From the NCBI GenBank assembly GCA_947499635.1, contig CANMPD010000004.1, positions 124,001 through 188,000 on the forward strand: DNA of 64,000 bases, read 5' to 3'. Below, piece after piece: positions 23,909 to 33,690 of the stretch; position 1 is the stretch's first letter; every line of letters starts with the position of its first letter. This DNA is from an uncultured Paracoccaceae bacterium. Its GTDB lineage: Bacteria; Pseudomonadota; Alphaproteobacteria; Rhodobacterales; Rhodobacteraceae. The notes under the pieces were generated by a model. That model made no database searches and had not been told where the DNA came from. It saw only the letters and a program-made list of their open reading frames with translations. The position numbers were made by a program, and so were the translations under genes.

Positions 23909-25117
23909 CTAGCGTGCACCAAGTCCCATCTGCATCAACATCTGACGCACCTGAGGCATCGCATATAATGTCGAAAGGCCAGCCGCGCGTAGATCTCGTA
24001 GGGGTCTTGCTTCGATCATTGACGCACGATTTAGAAAATCTATCCCAGCGCGTCTGATTGCGATGTCTTTATGTCTTGCGCGTTGATAGCTGTCCAACAT
24101 GGTTTGATCTCCTAGCTGCGCAGGATCTTTGCAGGCAAGGTCAAGCAGTGTGGCGAGGTCTGCAAGGGACATGTTTAATCCTTGCGCGCCAATTGGAGGT
24201 ACAACATGTGCGGCTTCTGCCATCAAAGCAAGGCGTTCAGAGACCAGATGGTCTGCGGATTGACTGATTATGGGCCACAGGCTGCGTCGTGTGACAAGTG
24301 ACATGGTGCCCAATACATCACAGGCACGCCAATTCATTTCCGTTTCAAAAGCTTCATTGTCCAAAAGCGCAAGTTCGTCGGCCCGTGTACTGCGTTCCAT
24401 CCATACAACTGCGGAACAGGGGAGCCCGTTGTGATCGGGTAGCGGAACCAAAGTGAACGGCCCACCTGAGCGGTGAATTTCGGTCGATATATTTTCATGC
24501 GGACGTGTATGCGTGACAGCAAATGTCACAGCTTTCTGACCGTATCGCGTTGTTTTGACACCAATACCTGCGGCTTCTCGCATGGGAGAGAGCCGTCCAT
24601 CACAGGCAAGCAGAAGGCGGCAACAAATTTGACTGCCATCCGTTAAGCGGACGCGCGCCTCATTTGTGCGTGTGAATAGCTTGGTGGTGCTGATACCGGA
24701 TCGGAATGTGGCGTTGGGGAGCTGACCAATGCGGTTCAGCAATTCGCGCCGCAACAGCCAGTTTGGTAAATTCCAACCAAATGGCAGATCTGAGATCTCA
24801 TTGGATTTGAAATCTCGCACGACGCGAGGTTCTGGGGTTTCGCCACCGGCATCTACAATTCGCATCGTGTGTAAGGCGGCAGCATGAGGGGCAAGATGGG
24901 GCCAAATACCAGCGTGTTCCAAAATCGCTTTTGCGGGTTGTAAAAAGGCTGTGGTGCGCAAATCGGCGCCGTCGGAATTGCCCTGTGTCACGGGTGGCGT
25001 TGGGTCTACGCATAAAACGCTAAACCCTTGCGCGGCAAAAGCAGCCGTCGCGGTTAGACCTGCAATGCCTCCACCGGAAATTACGACGTCATACTCATAT
25101 GCCACTGCGAACCTCAT
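23909..25117 (-). CDS. UbiH/UbiF/COQ6-family FAD-dependent hydroxylase
   Basis: 'DVVISGGGIAGLTATAAFAAQGFSVLCVDP', 'LMAEAAHVVPPIGAQGLNMSLADL'. Confidence 0.88.
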   Translation of the reverse strand: MRFAVAYEYDVVISGGGIAGLTATAAFAAQGFSVLCVDPTPPVTQGNSDGADLRTTAFLQPAKAILEHAGIWPHLAPHAAALHTMRIVDAGGETPEPRVVRDFKSNEISDLPFGWNLPNWLLRRELLNRIGQLPNATFRSGISTTKLFTRTNEARVRLTDGSQICCRLLLACDGRLSPMREAAGIGVKTTRYGQKAVTFAVTHTRPHENISTEIHRSGGPFTLVPLPDHNGLPCSAVVWMERSTRADELALLDNEAFETEMNWRACDVLGTMSLVTRRSLWPIISQSADHLVSERLALMAEAAHVVPPIGAQGLNMSLADLATLLDLACKDPAQLGDQTMLDSYQRARHKDIAIRRAGIDFLNRASMIEARPLRDLRAAGLSTLYAMPQVRQMLMQMGLGAR

Positions 25118-25211
25118 CTTTAAACGTAATATGTCACATAGAGCGCGACACGTTAAAAAGACAAGTGACATCCTGTCGCTTTGCTCGAGGTGGCGTTTCT
25201 TATCTGCAAAT

Positions 25212-25242
25212 ATAAAGCCGCTAAATAAATTAACGGCTTTAT
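25212..25242 (-). terminator. Hairpin downstream of the spondin gene
   Basis: ATAAAGCCG / CGGCTTTAT inverted repeat in AT-rich intergenic DNA. Confidence 0.5.
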
Positions 25243-25253
25243 ATTTTATTTAA

Positions 25254-26108
25254 TTATGCGTTTTGCATTTTCTTTTTACGGCGGGCTACGATGCCGCCAA
25301 GTCCGAGACCGGACAAGAGCAACAGACCACCTGCAGGCAGAGGAACTGGTGCAACTTCTTCAATAGTGATGGTCGCTAGGTTGAATGTGTAAGCATTCGA
25401 GAAATCACTAAAGAAGCCGTCAAAGCCCAGGCTTTCGTCGATTGAAAAGCCTGGAACGGTGCTTGCGCCCAGGTAAGTTGCCAGCTCGGAAAAGCCAGAG
25501 GTTGCGACGCCATCAGTGACAACACCCGCTGTTGCGTCTGAGCCCGCAACAAATGCGGCGCCGCCTGTGATGGAAGCATCATTGGCCTCGGTGCCAGCAT
25601 CCCAAACGTTTACGCCGCTGACGTTGATTGTTTGTGGGCCGACAAAAGTGCCGTCATCGTTGAACAGGTTGTAAGCCAACGGATCCGCATTTGCGATAAA
25701 CAGATCGTTTGATGGGACAACCATGGATAAGAAGCTGAAATAGCGTTGGTTTTCGAAGTCATCGACATCGATTTCAACCGTTGCAGACTCACCACCGAAC
25801 AACGGGCGGCCGTTGGAGATTGTGGTCGCAACGGAACCAGGAGAAACACCATCGGCTGTACGTTCCGCTGGCAACAGGCTTGGGTTCCCCAGTTCTGCAA
25901 GTGTTTCAACACCAGCAGATACAGCAGAGCCAGCCGTAACGCTGTCAAAGTTGCCGTTGTGTAGTGCGGTGTAAACAGGCGTCAGGGCGAAACCTGCGCT
26001 GCCTTCTGACGGCGCGGCTTGGGTGTTGGTTACGGTGATACGAAGCGTTGCTGCTGATGCGGGCAAAGCCAGAACCGTTGTGGCGAGTAGGGTTGTTAGA
26101 AATTTCAC
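25254..26108 (-). CDS. Spondin-domain protein with VPLPA-CTERM sorting signal
   Basis: Signal peptide; C-terminus 'VAPVPLPAGGLLLLSGLGLGGIVARRKKKMQNA'. Confidence 0.85.
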   Translation of the reverse strand: MKFLTTLLATTVLALPASAATLRITVTNTQAAPSEGSAGFALTPVYTALHNGNFDSVTAGSAVSAGVETLAELGNPSLLPAERTADGVSPGSVATTISNGRPLFGGESATVEIDVDDFENQRYFSFLSMVVPSNDLFIANADPLAYNLFNDDGTFVGPQTINVSGVNVWDAGTEANDASITGGAAFVAGSDATAGVVTDGVATSGFSELATYLGASTVPGFSIDESLGFDGFFSDFSNAYTFNLATITIEEVAPVPLPAGGLLLLSGLGLGGIVARRKKKMQNA

Positions 26109-26431
26109 TTTAGTCTCCTCAAAACACTTTCTGCGTTTCCCAGCGGAATTATTAATTCAATCAACAATTAATCGGGAGGATTAAGTTTGATTGTCCCCTG
26201 AGTGCTCTTTTTGTATCACCGTAATTTGTAACCTGCATACTGACGGGAGGGTGTTCTCGCGCTCACATGAATTCACATTAATGAGATTAAAATTTGAATT
26301 TTTAATTTAAACTATTAACTAATTGTTAACCTTTATTAATCCTCAAGGGAGTTTTTATATATAAAAAATATTGACCTTGAGTAGGTCCATGTCATTAGGA
26401 GCTAAAGTGTTCAATTAACAGGAGCACGATA

Positions 26432-26848
26432 ATGGCATCTATCATTCAAAGATTTCTAAGTAATTTTGGTGACTTAGAGGTAGTGAAAACACTAGTGACG
26501 CCCGATGCGCGTTTCGTTGGTGTTCGCGAAAATATATACGAAGAATTACCGATATATGGAATCTATTATGGTCCTGAGGGGGCCGAGGCTTTTATAACTA
26601 ACTTGAGAGCCGCGTTTGATACACAGGCATTTTATGTCGATCATGTGATCGAGACCAAAAGTGAGGGTGCAGCCTTTGGTCGGTTTGAACATCTCGTGCG
26701 ACACACAGGTAGATTGTTTCGTAGTCACTGGGCCGTGCGATGCACATTTGTAGGTCAAAAAATTGCATCGTATCATTTTTACGAAGACACCGCCGCGCTG
26801 GAAGAGGCGTTGGAGGTGAGGACAGAATCGAAAGAACAGATCGTATGA
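26432..26848 (+). CDS. NTF2/SnoaL-like small protein
   Basis: Size and cone-fold pattern 'FGDLEVVKTLVTPDARFVGVREN...GIYYGPEGAEAFI'. Confidence 0.7.
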   Translation: MASIIQRFLSNFGDLEVVKTLVTPDARFVGVRENIYEELPIYGIYYGPEGAEAFITNLRAAFDTQAFYVDHVIETKSEGAAFGRFEHLVRHTGRLFRSHWAVRCTFVGQKIASYHFYEDTAALEEALEVRTESKEQIV

Positions 26849-27207
26849 AAATTGCTGAAGCTGCCGCAAAATCTGGCCTGAGCGCTGATACCATTCGTTA
26901 CTATGAACGTATTGGTTTATTGGCGAATGTGGGGCGCAGCTCGGATGGTCACCGGGCTTTTACTGGGCATGATCTGCGGTGGCTTCGGATGTTTGAGCGA
27001 TTGCGATCAACAGGCATGCCGCTTGCTCAGGTCAAGCGGTATGCACAACTGGCTCGTGAAGGGCAGCACAGTATGGAGGAGCGTCGCATTTTATTAGAGG
27101 AGCACCGCAAGCGCTTGGATGTTCAGCAGGTCCAACTCGATGATTGTCGTACATTGATTGACGAAAAAATTGAAAATTACTTACGTTTGGAATCATCGGC
27201 GTTCTAA
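26845..27207 (+). CDS. MerR-family regulator
   Basis: 'MKIAEAAAKSGLSADTIRYYERIGLL'; ATGA overlap with preceding ORF. Confidence 0.92.
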   Translation: MKIAEAAAKSGLSADTIRYYERIGLLANVGRSSDGHRAFTGHDLRWLRMFERLRSTGMPLAQVKRYAQLAREGQHSMEERRILLEEHRKRLDVQQVQLDDCRTLIDEKIENYLRLESSAF

Positions 27208-27848
27208 GTAAGGCGTTCTAAAAAATCGGCTAAATCATCTGTGTGGTGGTGGATGTGGTCTTGCGTATGAGGGGCAGGGGCAACGTGTATGGTTTGCATG
27301 CCCATTGCATGAGGAACGGCAAGGTTACGAGGGTCATCCTCGAACATGGCTGCGATTTCCCCGACAATACCGGCTTTCGCGAAAACAGTTTCAAAAGCTG
27401 CGGCTTCAGGTTTGGGACGATAATTTGCGTGCTCTACCCCATAGACGTCATCAAACAGGTTGCTTAACCCGCGAGCGGCTAAGACGCGACGCGCGTAAGG
27501 GGCGGTGCCGTTTGTGTAAACGATCTTATGTCCGGGTAAGGCATCAATACCTGCTGCCAACTTGGGATCATGCTCCAGATGGGCAAGAGAGATATCATGA
27601 ACATCCAGTAAGAACGGATCAGGGTCGATATCATGGTCTTGCATCAAACCTGCGAGTGTCGTGCCGTGATTGCGCCAATAATCTTTGCGCAAGTCGCTGG
27701 CCTTTGTTGGGTCGATGCCGAGACGGTCAATCATATAGTTTGTCATGCGGTCTTCGATCTGGTCAAAAAGACGTGCCGAAGGGTGATAGAGTGTATTATC
27801 AAGGTCAAAGACCCAGTAACGTATATGTGAAAAAGCATTTTTGACCAT
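27204..27848 (-). CDS. HAD-family pyrimidine 5'-nucleotidase
   Basis: 'WVFDLDNTLYHPSARLFDQIEDRMTNYM', 'MFEDDPRNLAVPHAMGM'. Confidence 0.9.
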   Translation of the reverse strand: MVKNAFSHIRYWVFDLDNTLYHPSARLFDQIEDRMTNYMIDRLGIDPTKASDLRKDYWRNHGTTLAGLMQDHDIDPDPFLLDVHDISLAHLEHDPKLAAGIDALPGHKIVYTNGTAPYARRVLAARGLSNLFDDVYGVEHANYRPKPEAAAFETVFAKAGIVGEIAAMFEDDPRNLAVPHAMGMQTIHVAPAPHTQDHIHHHTDDLADFLERLT

Positions 27849-27957
27849 AGGTGGAAAGTAGAGTTCTGAGAACGGCTTGGCAATGCTTTACGGCTAGGCT
27901 TGATCAAACAGAGGTCGCGCATATACATATATGCGAATAGAAAAATTTGGAGCCCGC

Positions 27958-28608
27958 ATGAGCCCCTTGCGTATTTCACCACATAAAGATGCCTATACTC
28001 TGATTTTGGATGCCATTGACGTTGGTATGTATAGGCCTGGGGACCGGTTGGTCGAAAGTGATCTTGCGGAACGCTTTGGTGTGTCACGAACCCCCATTCG
28101 TGAAGCGTTGCAGCGATTGGAAACACAATCCCTGTTGGCGCGTGATGGTCGTTCCTTGATTGTGGCTTCGCTTGATCACAACCAAACTGCGGAACTGTAT
28201 GCTGTACGTCGTGAGTTGGAAGGGCTGGCGGCATCATTGGCCGCACGTCATGCAACGGACGAAGAGATACAGGTGCTGCGTGACATGGTCACCGCAGATG
28301 ATGCGCTTGTGGATGATGCTGTCGCCTTGTCCAAGGCCAACCGCCGGTTCCACCAGCAAGTTCATTTGGCGTCGCACAATCGGTATTTGCGTCAACAGCT
28401 CGACTTGGTCCATCGTTCAATGGCACTCATGGCGACCACGTCACTTGCAGCTGCAGGGCGCGGGCGTGTGGCACAGGCTGAACACAAGGCTATCGTCGAT
28501 GCGATCTCAGCCCGGGACGAAGCGGCAGCTGGACAGGCTATTAAGGATCATATTTCGGGCGCTTACACCACGCGTTTAAAGCAAAACGCTGGCGGGTTTG
28601 AGGGCTAG
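27958..28608 (+). CDS. GntR-family regulator with FCD domain
   Basis: 'YRPGDRLVESDLAERFGVSRTPIREALQRLETQSLL' + helical C-terminal domain; start could be 27931. Confidence 0.9.
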   Translation: MSPLRISPHKDAYTLILDAIDVGMYRPGDRLVESDLAERFGVSRTPIREALQRLETQSLLARDGRSLIVASLDHNQTAELYAVRRELEGLAASLAARHATDEEIQVLRDMVTADDALVDDAVALSKANRRFHQQVHLASHNRYLRQQLDLVHRSMALMATTSLAAAGRGRVAQAEHKAIVDAISARDEAAAGQAIKDHISGAYTTRLKQNAGGFEG

Positions 28609-30502
28609 CTTGCCCGTGAAACCATCTGTGCCGGTGGCGCGGGCGATGATGAACCCCGTGGGCGGTCTTGTCCCAGAAAAACGGGGCGGCAAAAATTTCA
28701 TAGAGCGCCTTATACGCTGCCGCACAACCCATAATGAAGTATATAGGCATGGTTATAGACCACAGGGCTAACCATGGCCGCCCTGAGGCGCGCGCGCCGA
28801 ACCACCAGATGGTGATATTCATCAATTCAAATACGATCAATGTTACGGTGGCAATGTTGAGTGCCGAGGCGGGCAACATAGTTTGAGTTGGATGTGTGAT
28901 GCCAAGAGCGACGAGCCAAAAGCTCCATAAAATTGGGGCCAACAGAAAATGTCCGATGGTTCCCAAGAAAAAGGCTTGAAACCCCACAAAGCGCCAAAGA
29001 CCTAGATCCTGTAGTAAGACCTTTGGGCGCCGCATATGCACCAAATAGGTCATAATGAACCCCTTAAGCCATCGCGAGCGTTGTTTGATCCAAGGTATGA
29101 CGCGACTGTTGGCTTCTTCGTATGTGGTGATCGGCAGCATTTGCGTTTGCCAGCCTTTGCGCGCAATACGAATTCCAAGATCTGCATCCTCGGTGACGTT
29201 GTGAGCGTCCCATGCCCCAAGTTGGTTCAGGACGTCGCGACGAATAAACATTGTGGTCCCGCCCAGTGGAACGACCAGTTTTAAATGTGCCAAACCTTGC
29301 AGGACGACGCGAAACCAGCCTGCGTATTCCAGTGAAAAACAGCGTGAAATCCAATTGTGATCAGGGTTGTAAAAGTCCAAAATTCCCTGAAAACAGACCG
29401 TATTCTCTGGGGCGTTTGCAAATTTTTGCGCGACGATGTCCAGCTGGTGCGGTGCAGGGGCATCTTCGGCGTCCCAGACACCGATAATTTCGCCGCGACA
29501 GAGATTCAGGGCATAGTTCATCGCGCGGGGCTTGGTCTTGAGCCCGTCTTTTGGGGGCACATGCACAACCCGAAACCAGGGTGGTAAGTCTGCACAGCGT
29601 ACTGCGTTACGTGTTACATCGTCGTCCGCTTCTAAGACGAGTAAAATTTCCAGCCGATCTCGTGGATAACTGAGGCGACACAGACGGCGCAGCAATTGTT
29701 TCCCGATCTCAGCTTCGCGATACAGCGGGACGATCATGGATATAAATGGACGTTCACTGGGCAGGTTGGGTTTGGGAGGGATGCTTTTGCGATGTAACAT
29801 CCAATACATCCCGGCACTGCGTAACAGCGTAAAGAACACGAGACTCATGAAGGCGAGGACTGAAAGGCAGGTGAGCACAAGGACAGGTGTAAAAATCAAG
29901 GCTGCGGTCAGAAAAAAGCCAGTGATGCCCGCATAAAGACGCGCGCGGGCTATGTTATAACTGCGACAGCTTTGGGCTGCTGGGACCGATTGATTTGCCG
30001 CAGTGGTGAGGGTTTCCGAAAAATGCGCAAGCAGTTGTTTTTCAATAACATCACGCTCGGCTATGACAGGAAGAATTTCGTCAAAAATATCGGATAACTC
30101 TTCTTGTAATGCGGTGACGCATTTGGCGTCTGTGACCAAGACCAAAGCGGTGCGGCCCATACGATCAAAAGGCAGGGCGCAATGCTGTAGCCAGAATTGC
30201 GCAGGGCGCTGATCCAAAATATCACGTAAAGCCTCGCGTTTGGGCGTTACGGGTGTTGGCCTGATGTGGTTGCCGACCTTAGGTTTGCGATGAATGCGCA
30301 GTATGCGGTCGACGGCATCCGCTCGCAATCGTTTCAGACGGGCAATGTTATTCAGATGGTCTGCCAGCAAACCGTCGTACGGGGGCTCCGAAGTATTTGC
30401 CGGGTTCGGCCGTAAATCGGATACAGAGATTGGTCGCAGCTTTTGACTGCGTTGAAACAACACACGATGCTGCGAAGGAATCTGTCCGTTGTCCATACCC
30501 AT
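28541..30502 (-). CDS. GT2 glycosyltransferase with N-terminal GspE-N/MshEN-like region
   Basis: 'FISMIVPLYREAEIGKQLLRRL', 'TEDADLGIRIARKGW', 'QRSRWLKGF', multiple TM helices; N-terminal 'CALPFDRMGRTALVLVTDAKCVTALQEELSDIFDEILPVIAERDVIEKQLLAHF'. Confidence 0.85.
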   Translation of the reverse strand: MGMDNGQIPSQHRVLFQRSQKLRPISVSDLRPNPANTSEPPYDGLLADHLNNIARLKRLRADAVDRILRIHRKPKVGNHIRPTPVTPKREALRDILDQRPAQFWLQHCALPFDRMGRTALVLVTDAKCVTALQEELSDIFDEILPVIAERDVIEKQLLAHFSETLTTAANQSVPAAQSCRSYNIARARLYAGITGFFLTAALIFTPVLVLTCLSVLAFMSLVFFTLLRSAGMYWMLHRKSIPPKPNLPSERPFISMIVPLYREAEIGKQLLRRLCRLSYPRDRLEILLVLEADDDVTRNAVRCADLPPWFRVVHVPPKDGLKTKPRAMNYALNLCRGEIIGVWDAEDAPAPHQLDIVAQKFANAPENTVCFQGILDFYNPDHNWISRCFSLEYAGWFRVVLQGLAHLKLVVPLGGTTMFIRRDVLNQLGAWDAHNVTEDADLGIRIARKGWQTQMLPITTYEEANSRVIPWIKQRSRWLKGFIMTYLVHMRRPKVLLQDLGLWRFVGFQAFFLGTIGHFLLAPILWSFWLVALGITHPTQTMLPASALNIATVTLIVFELMNITIWWFGARASGRPWLALWSITMPIYFIMGCAAAYKALYEIFAAPFFWDKTAHGVHHRPRHRHRWFHGQASPQTRQRFALNAWCKRPKYDP

Positions 30503-30598
30503 GCTATATGGCTAACAGCTGGAGAGGGTGGGACAAAGTTAAAGAATCGTAAGGTCCTTGCCTGCCTCGTAGATTGGGCAAGCAAGGAAGAGCGAGCT

Positions 30599-31762
30599 CT
30601 AGGCTTTTTTGCGGGCTGCCATGGCTTCGGCAAAGCGCTCAAATAAGTAATAGCTATCTTGTGGGCCCGGGCTGGCCTCGGGGTGTTGCTGAACTGAATA
30701 GACGGGGCGGTCTTTCATGCGGATGCCGCAGTTTGAACCGTCAAACAGCGAAACATGTGTTTCCTCGACACCTTCGGGCAGGGATTGCGCATCCACCGCA
30801 AAGCCGTGATTCATCGATGTAATCTCAACCTTACCAGTGCTGTTTTCTTTGACCGGGTGGTTGGCACCGTGATGTCCGTGGTTCATTTTGATGGTTTTCG
30901 CCCCCAGCGCCAATGCCAGCATTTGGTGGCCAAGACAAATCCCAAAGACCGGCAGATCTGTCGTATCCAGAACGGTTTTGATCATTGGAACTGCATATTC
31001 ACCAGTTGCAGCCGGGTCACCGGGGCCATTGGACAGAAAGACACCATCTGGATTATGCGCCAAAACCTCTTCGGCTGTGGCATTCGCAGGCAGGACGGTC
31101 ACATCACAGCCGGCTGAGGCGAGGCAGCGCAAGATATTGCGTTTCGCACCATAATCAACTGCAACAACCTTGTATTTTGGGGCTTCTTGACGCGTATAGC
31201 CCTCGGGCCAAGCCCAACGCATTTCATCCCAGCGATAAGATTGCGCACAGGTCACATCTTTGGCGAGATCCATACCTTCTAGGCCAGCCCAAGCGCGCGC
31301 TTCGGCAACCAATGCTTCGACGTCAAAATTGCCGTCTGGATCATGCGCCAAGGCTGCATGTGGTGCACCTTGTTGACGGATCGCGCGGGTCAGGCGGCGC
31401 GTATCAATGCCGCCAATCGCGATTTGGCCACTGCGGACCAACCAATCTTGCAGCTCTTGGCTGGCGCGCCAGTTTGACGATTGTGTCGGATCCCATTTTA
31501 CGACCATACCCGCCGCCGAAGGCGTTGTGGTTTCGTCGTCTTCCGGTGTGGTGCCAGTGTTGCCAATATGCGGGAAAGTAAATGTCACGATCTGACCGGC
31601 ATAAGACGGATCTGTCATGATCTCCTGATACCCGGTCATGGCGGTGTTAAAGCACAGCTCGGCCACGCATCGCCCGATTGCGCCAAATCCGTGTCCGTAA
31701 AAAACGGTTCCATCAGCGAGTGCAAGACAAGCGGTGGGCTTCAAAGGGGCAGTCTCAGCCAT
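30599..31762 (-). CDS. carA: Carbamoyl-phosphate synthase small subunit
   Basis: 'LALADGTVFYGHGFGAIG', glutaminase 'PVFGICLGHQMLALALGAKT'. Confidence 0.97.
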   Translation of the reverse strand: MAETAPLKPTACLALADGTVFYGHGFGAIGRCVAELCFNTAMTGYQEIMTDPSYAGQIVTFTFPHIGNTGTTPEDDETTTPSAAGMVVKWDPTQSSNWRASQELQDWLVRSGQIAIGGIDTRRLTRAIRQQGAPHAALAHDPDGNFDVEALVAEARAWAGLEGMDLAKDVTCAQSYRWDEMRWAWPEGYTRQEAPKYKVVAVDYGAKRNILRCLASAGCDVTVLPANATAEEVLAHNPDGVFLSNGPGDPAATGEYAVPMIKTVLDTTDLPVFGICLGHQMLALALGAKTIKMNHGHHGANHPVKENSTGKVEITSMNHGFAVDAQSLPEGVEETHVSLFDGSNCGIRMKDRPVYSVQQHPEASPGPQDSYYLFERFAEAMAARKKA

Positions 31763-31907
31763 GGTCGAGTCTCCGTGCGGGCAAAATTCACCGGTGTTTA
31801 GGGGGCGCTTGGCATTAGGTCAAGCGGTGTTCTGCGTCTTTCAACGTTAGATGGGATACAGCAGAAATGCCAAGATGTCGCAGAGCGCATGCGCCAAGTC
31901 GATTCAT

Positions 31908-32666
31908 CTAATACGGGCGCAGCGTGTATCCTGCGCTGATCAAATGGGATTTCAACGTGTTGGCGATCTCGAGGGCGCTATCTCCGTCACCGTGTAGGCA
32001 GATGCTGTCAATTTTGCACGGGATGCGTGCCCCGCTTTGGGCGATGAGAGCCCCTTCGCTCAGCATTGCTAATATACGATCGGCGGCTTCGGTTGCATCG
32101 TGGATCACGGCGCCGGGTTGGCTGCGATCCACCAGCGTGGCGTCATCGTTATAGGCGCGATCGGCAAAGATTTCTCCCGCCCAGCGGCAATCCAAGGACC
32201 GTACAACACGTTCTTGTTCGGTTGCAGCGATAGCAAAGATTAGAATATCTGGATCAATGCTTAACGCGGCCTCATAGCAGGTGCGTGCAATGTCGGCGTC
32301 TTGCGATGCCATGTTCGCCAGTGCTCCGTGTAGTTTTAAATGATGCACTTTGCCACCAACAGCCTTGGCCATCGCTTGTGCAGCACCGAGTTGATAGATG
32401 ACCAAATTTGCCAACTCGTCTTTTGGTAGCGTGATACGGCGGCGACCAAATCCTTGTAAATCATCAAACCCGGGATGGGCGCCAATGGCGACTGATTTAC
32501 GTATGGCTTGCCGCATTGTGCGTGCCATGGTGTTTGGGTCACCAGCATGAAAACCGCAGGCGATATTGGCAGAGCTTACAATGTCCAGCAAAGCTGCATC
32601 ATTACCCATTGGCCAAGGGCCAAAGCTTTCGCCCATATCCGCATTGAGATCGATTGTTTTGGTCAT
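31908..32666 (-). CDS. pxpA: 5-oxoprolinase subunit A (LamB/YcsF family)
   Basis: 'IDLNADMGESFGPWPMGNDAALLDIVSSANIACGFHAGDP'. Confidence 0.95.
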   Translation of the reverse strand: MTKTIDLNADMGESFGPWPMGNDAALLDIVSSANIACGFHAGDPNTMARTMRQAIRKSVAIGAHPGFDDLQGFGRRRITLPKDELANLVIYQLGAAQAMAKAVGGKVHHLKLHGALANMASQDADIARTCYEAALSIDPDILIFAIAATEQERVVRSLDCRWAGEIFADRAYNDDATLVDRSQPGAVIHDATEAADRILAMLSEGALIAQSGARIPCKIDSICLHGDGDSALEIANTLKSHLISAGYTLRPY

Positions 32667-33690
32667 CGTGGCTTTGCTCCAGGTCGTCACCTGCGGTTGC
32701 ACCGCTTATCAGTTGATACGACAGCAGGTCGTGAATGTCTTTAGGATTGCGGTACAAAGGAGAGGTGCGTTTGTATATCTGCGCCAATCGTTCGGCATCT
32801 GTTATATAAAGCGCCTCGGCCTCTTCTAAGGAGAGTTCGATCAGACGCAGTTTCCCACCTGGTGGGCACTGGGCGATCCGGGGCAGGTCGTCGGGCACAA
32901 CGGTGCCAATACGAGGATATCCACCAATGGTCTGACATTCTGCCAATAAGACATAGGGCAGCCCCGTGCCGGTCAATTGGATGTCACCGGGTATAATAAA
33001 ATCTGAAATCAGGGATTTCGTATTTTCACTGCTAAACGGCTGATCGGGGCTCAGCACCTCGACACCTTGGCGATTGCCACGTGGGCCACGGGTAAATTCG
33101 GCTGCAAAAAACCGCGCCCGTGTTTGTGGGGAAAATAACGCTGTCTGGGGGCCGGGCATGACGCGCAGATCCCCACCTGCAAAGCGGTCTTGTGCTGGCA
33201 AATTCAGAGCTTGGGTGTGAGGGGCCGGATCATCTCCTAGCTCAAACACATCTCCGCTGGTTATCAGGCCGCCGATCCCTGCGACCAAATGTGTTGAGCG
33301 GCTAGAAAGCCATTGCGGTGTTAAAAAGTCACCGGCAAAGGTTAAATACCCGTACATGCCACGCGTTGCAGAGCCAATGCGCAAGGTCTGTTCTGGGGCC
33401 AAAACGTGACTGGCGTCCCATTTCACAGGTATATCATCGACAAAGGCGCGCATCGGGGCACCGGTCAGGGCAAAGCGCATTGGCGCGTCGACATGAAACT
33501 CAGCTCCCATGCCGGCCATTTCAATTGCGGATGCAGGAGTCTGTAGACCCAGCAAGGCGGCAGCCTCTAGGATGGCAAGACGATCTGCGGCACCGCCGGG
33601 GCTGATACCTTGTGATATCAGGTCAGCACGTCCCAAATCTTGTAAGCTCAGGCCTGGACCTGCGCGGTTGATATGCAGTGTTACTGTCAT
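32602..33690 (-). CDS. pxpC: 5-oxoprolinase subunit C (biotin-dependent carboxyltransferase-like)
   Basis: 'GPGLSLQDLGRADLISQGISPGGAADR', 'AECQTIGGYPRIGTVVPDDLPRIAQCPPG'. Confidence 0.93.
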   Translation of the reverse strand: MTVTLHINRAGPGLSLQDLGRADLISQGISPGGAADRLAILEAAALLGLQTPASAIEMAGMGAEFHVDAPMRFALTGAPMRAFVDDIPVKWDASHVLAPEQTLRIGSATRGMYGYLTFAGDFLTPQWLSSRSTHLVAGIGGLITSGDVFELGDDPAPHTQALNLPAQDRFAGGDLRVMPGPQTALFSPQTRARFFAAEFTRGPRGNRQGVEVLSPDQPFSSENTKSLISDFIIPGDIQLTGTGLPYVLLAECQTIGGYPRIGTVVPDDLPRIAQCPPGGKLRLIELSLEEAEALYITDAERLAQIYKRTSPLYRNPKDIHDLLSYQLISGATAGDDLEQSHDDQNNRSQCGYGRKLWPLANG

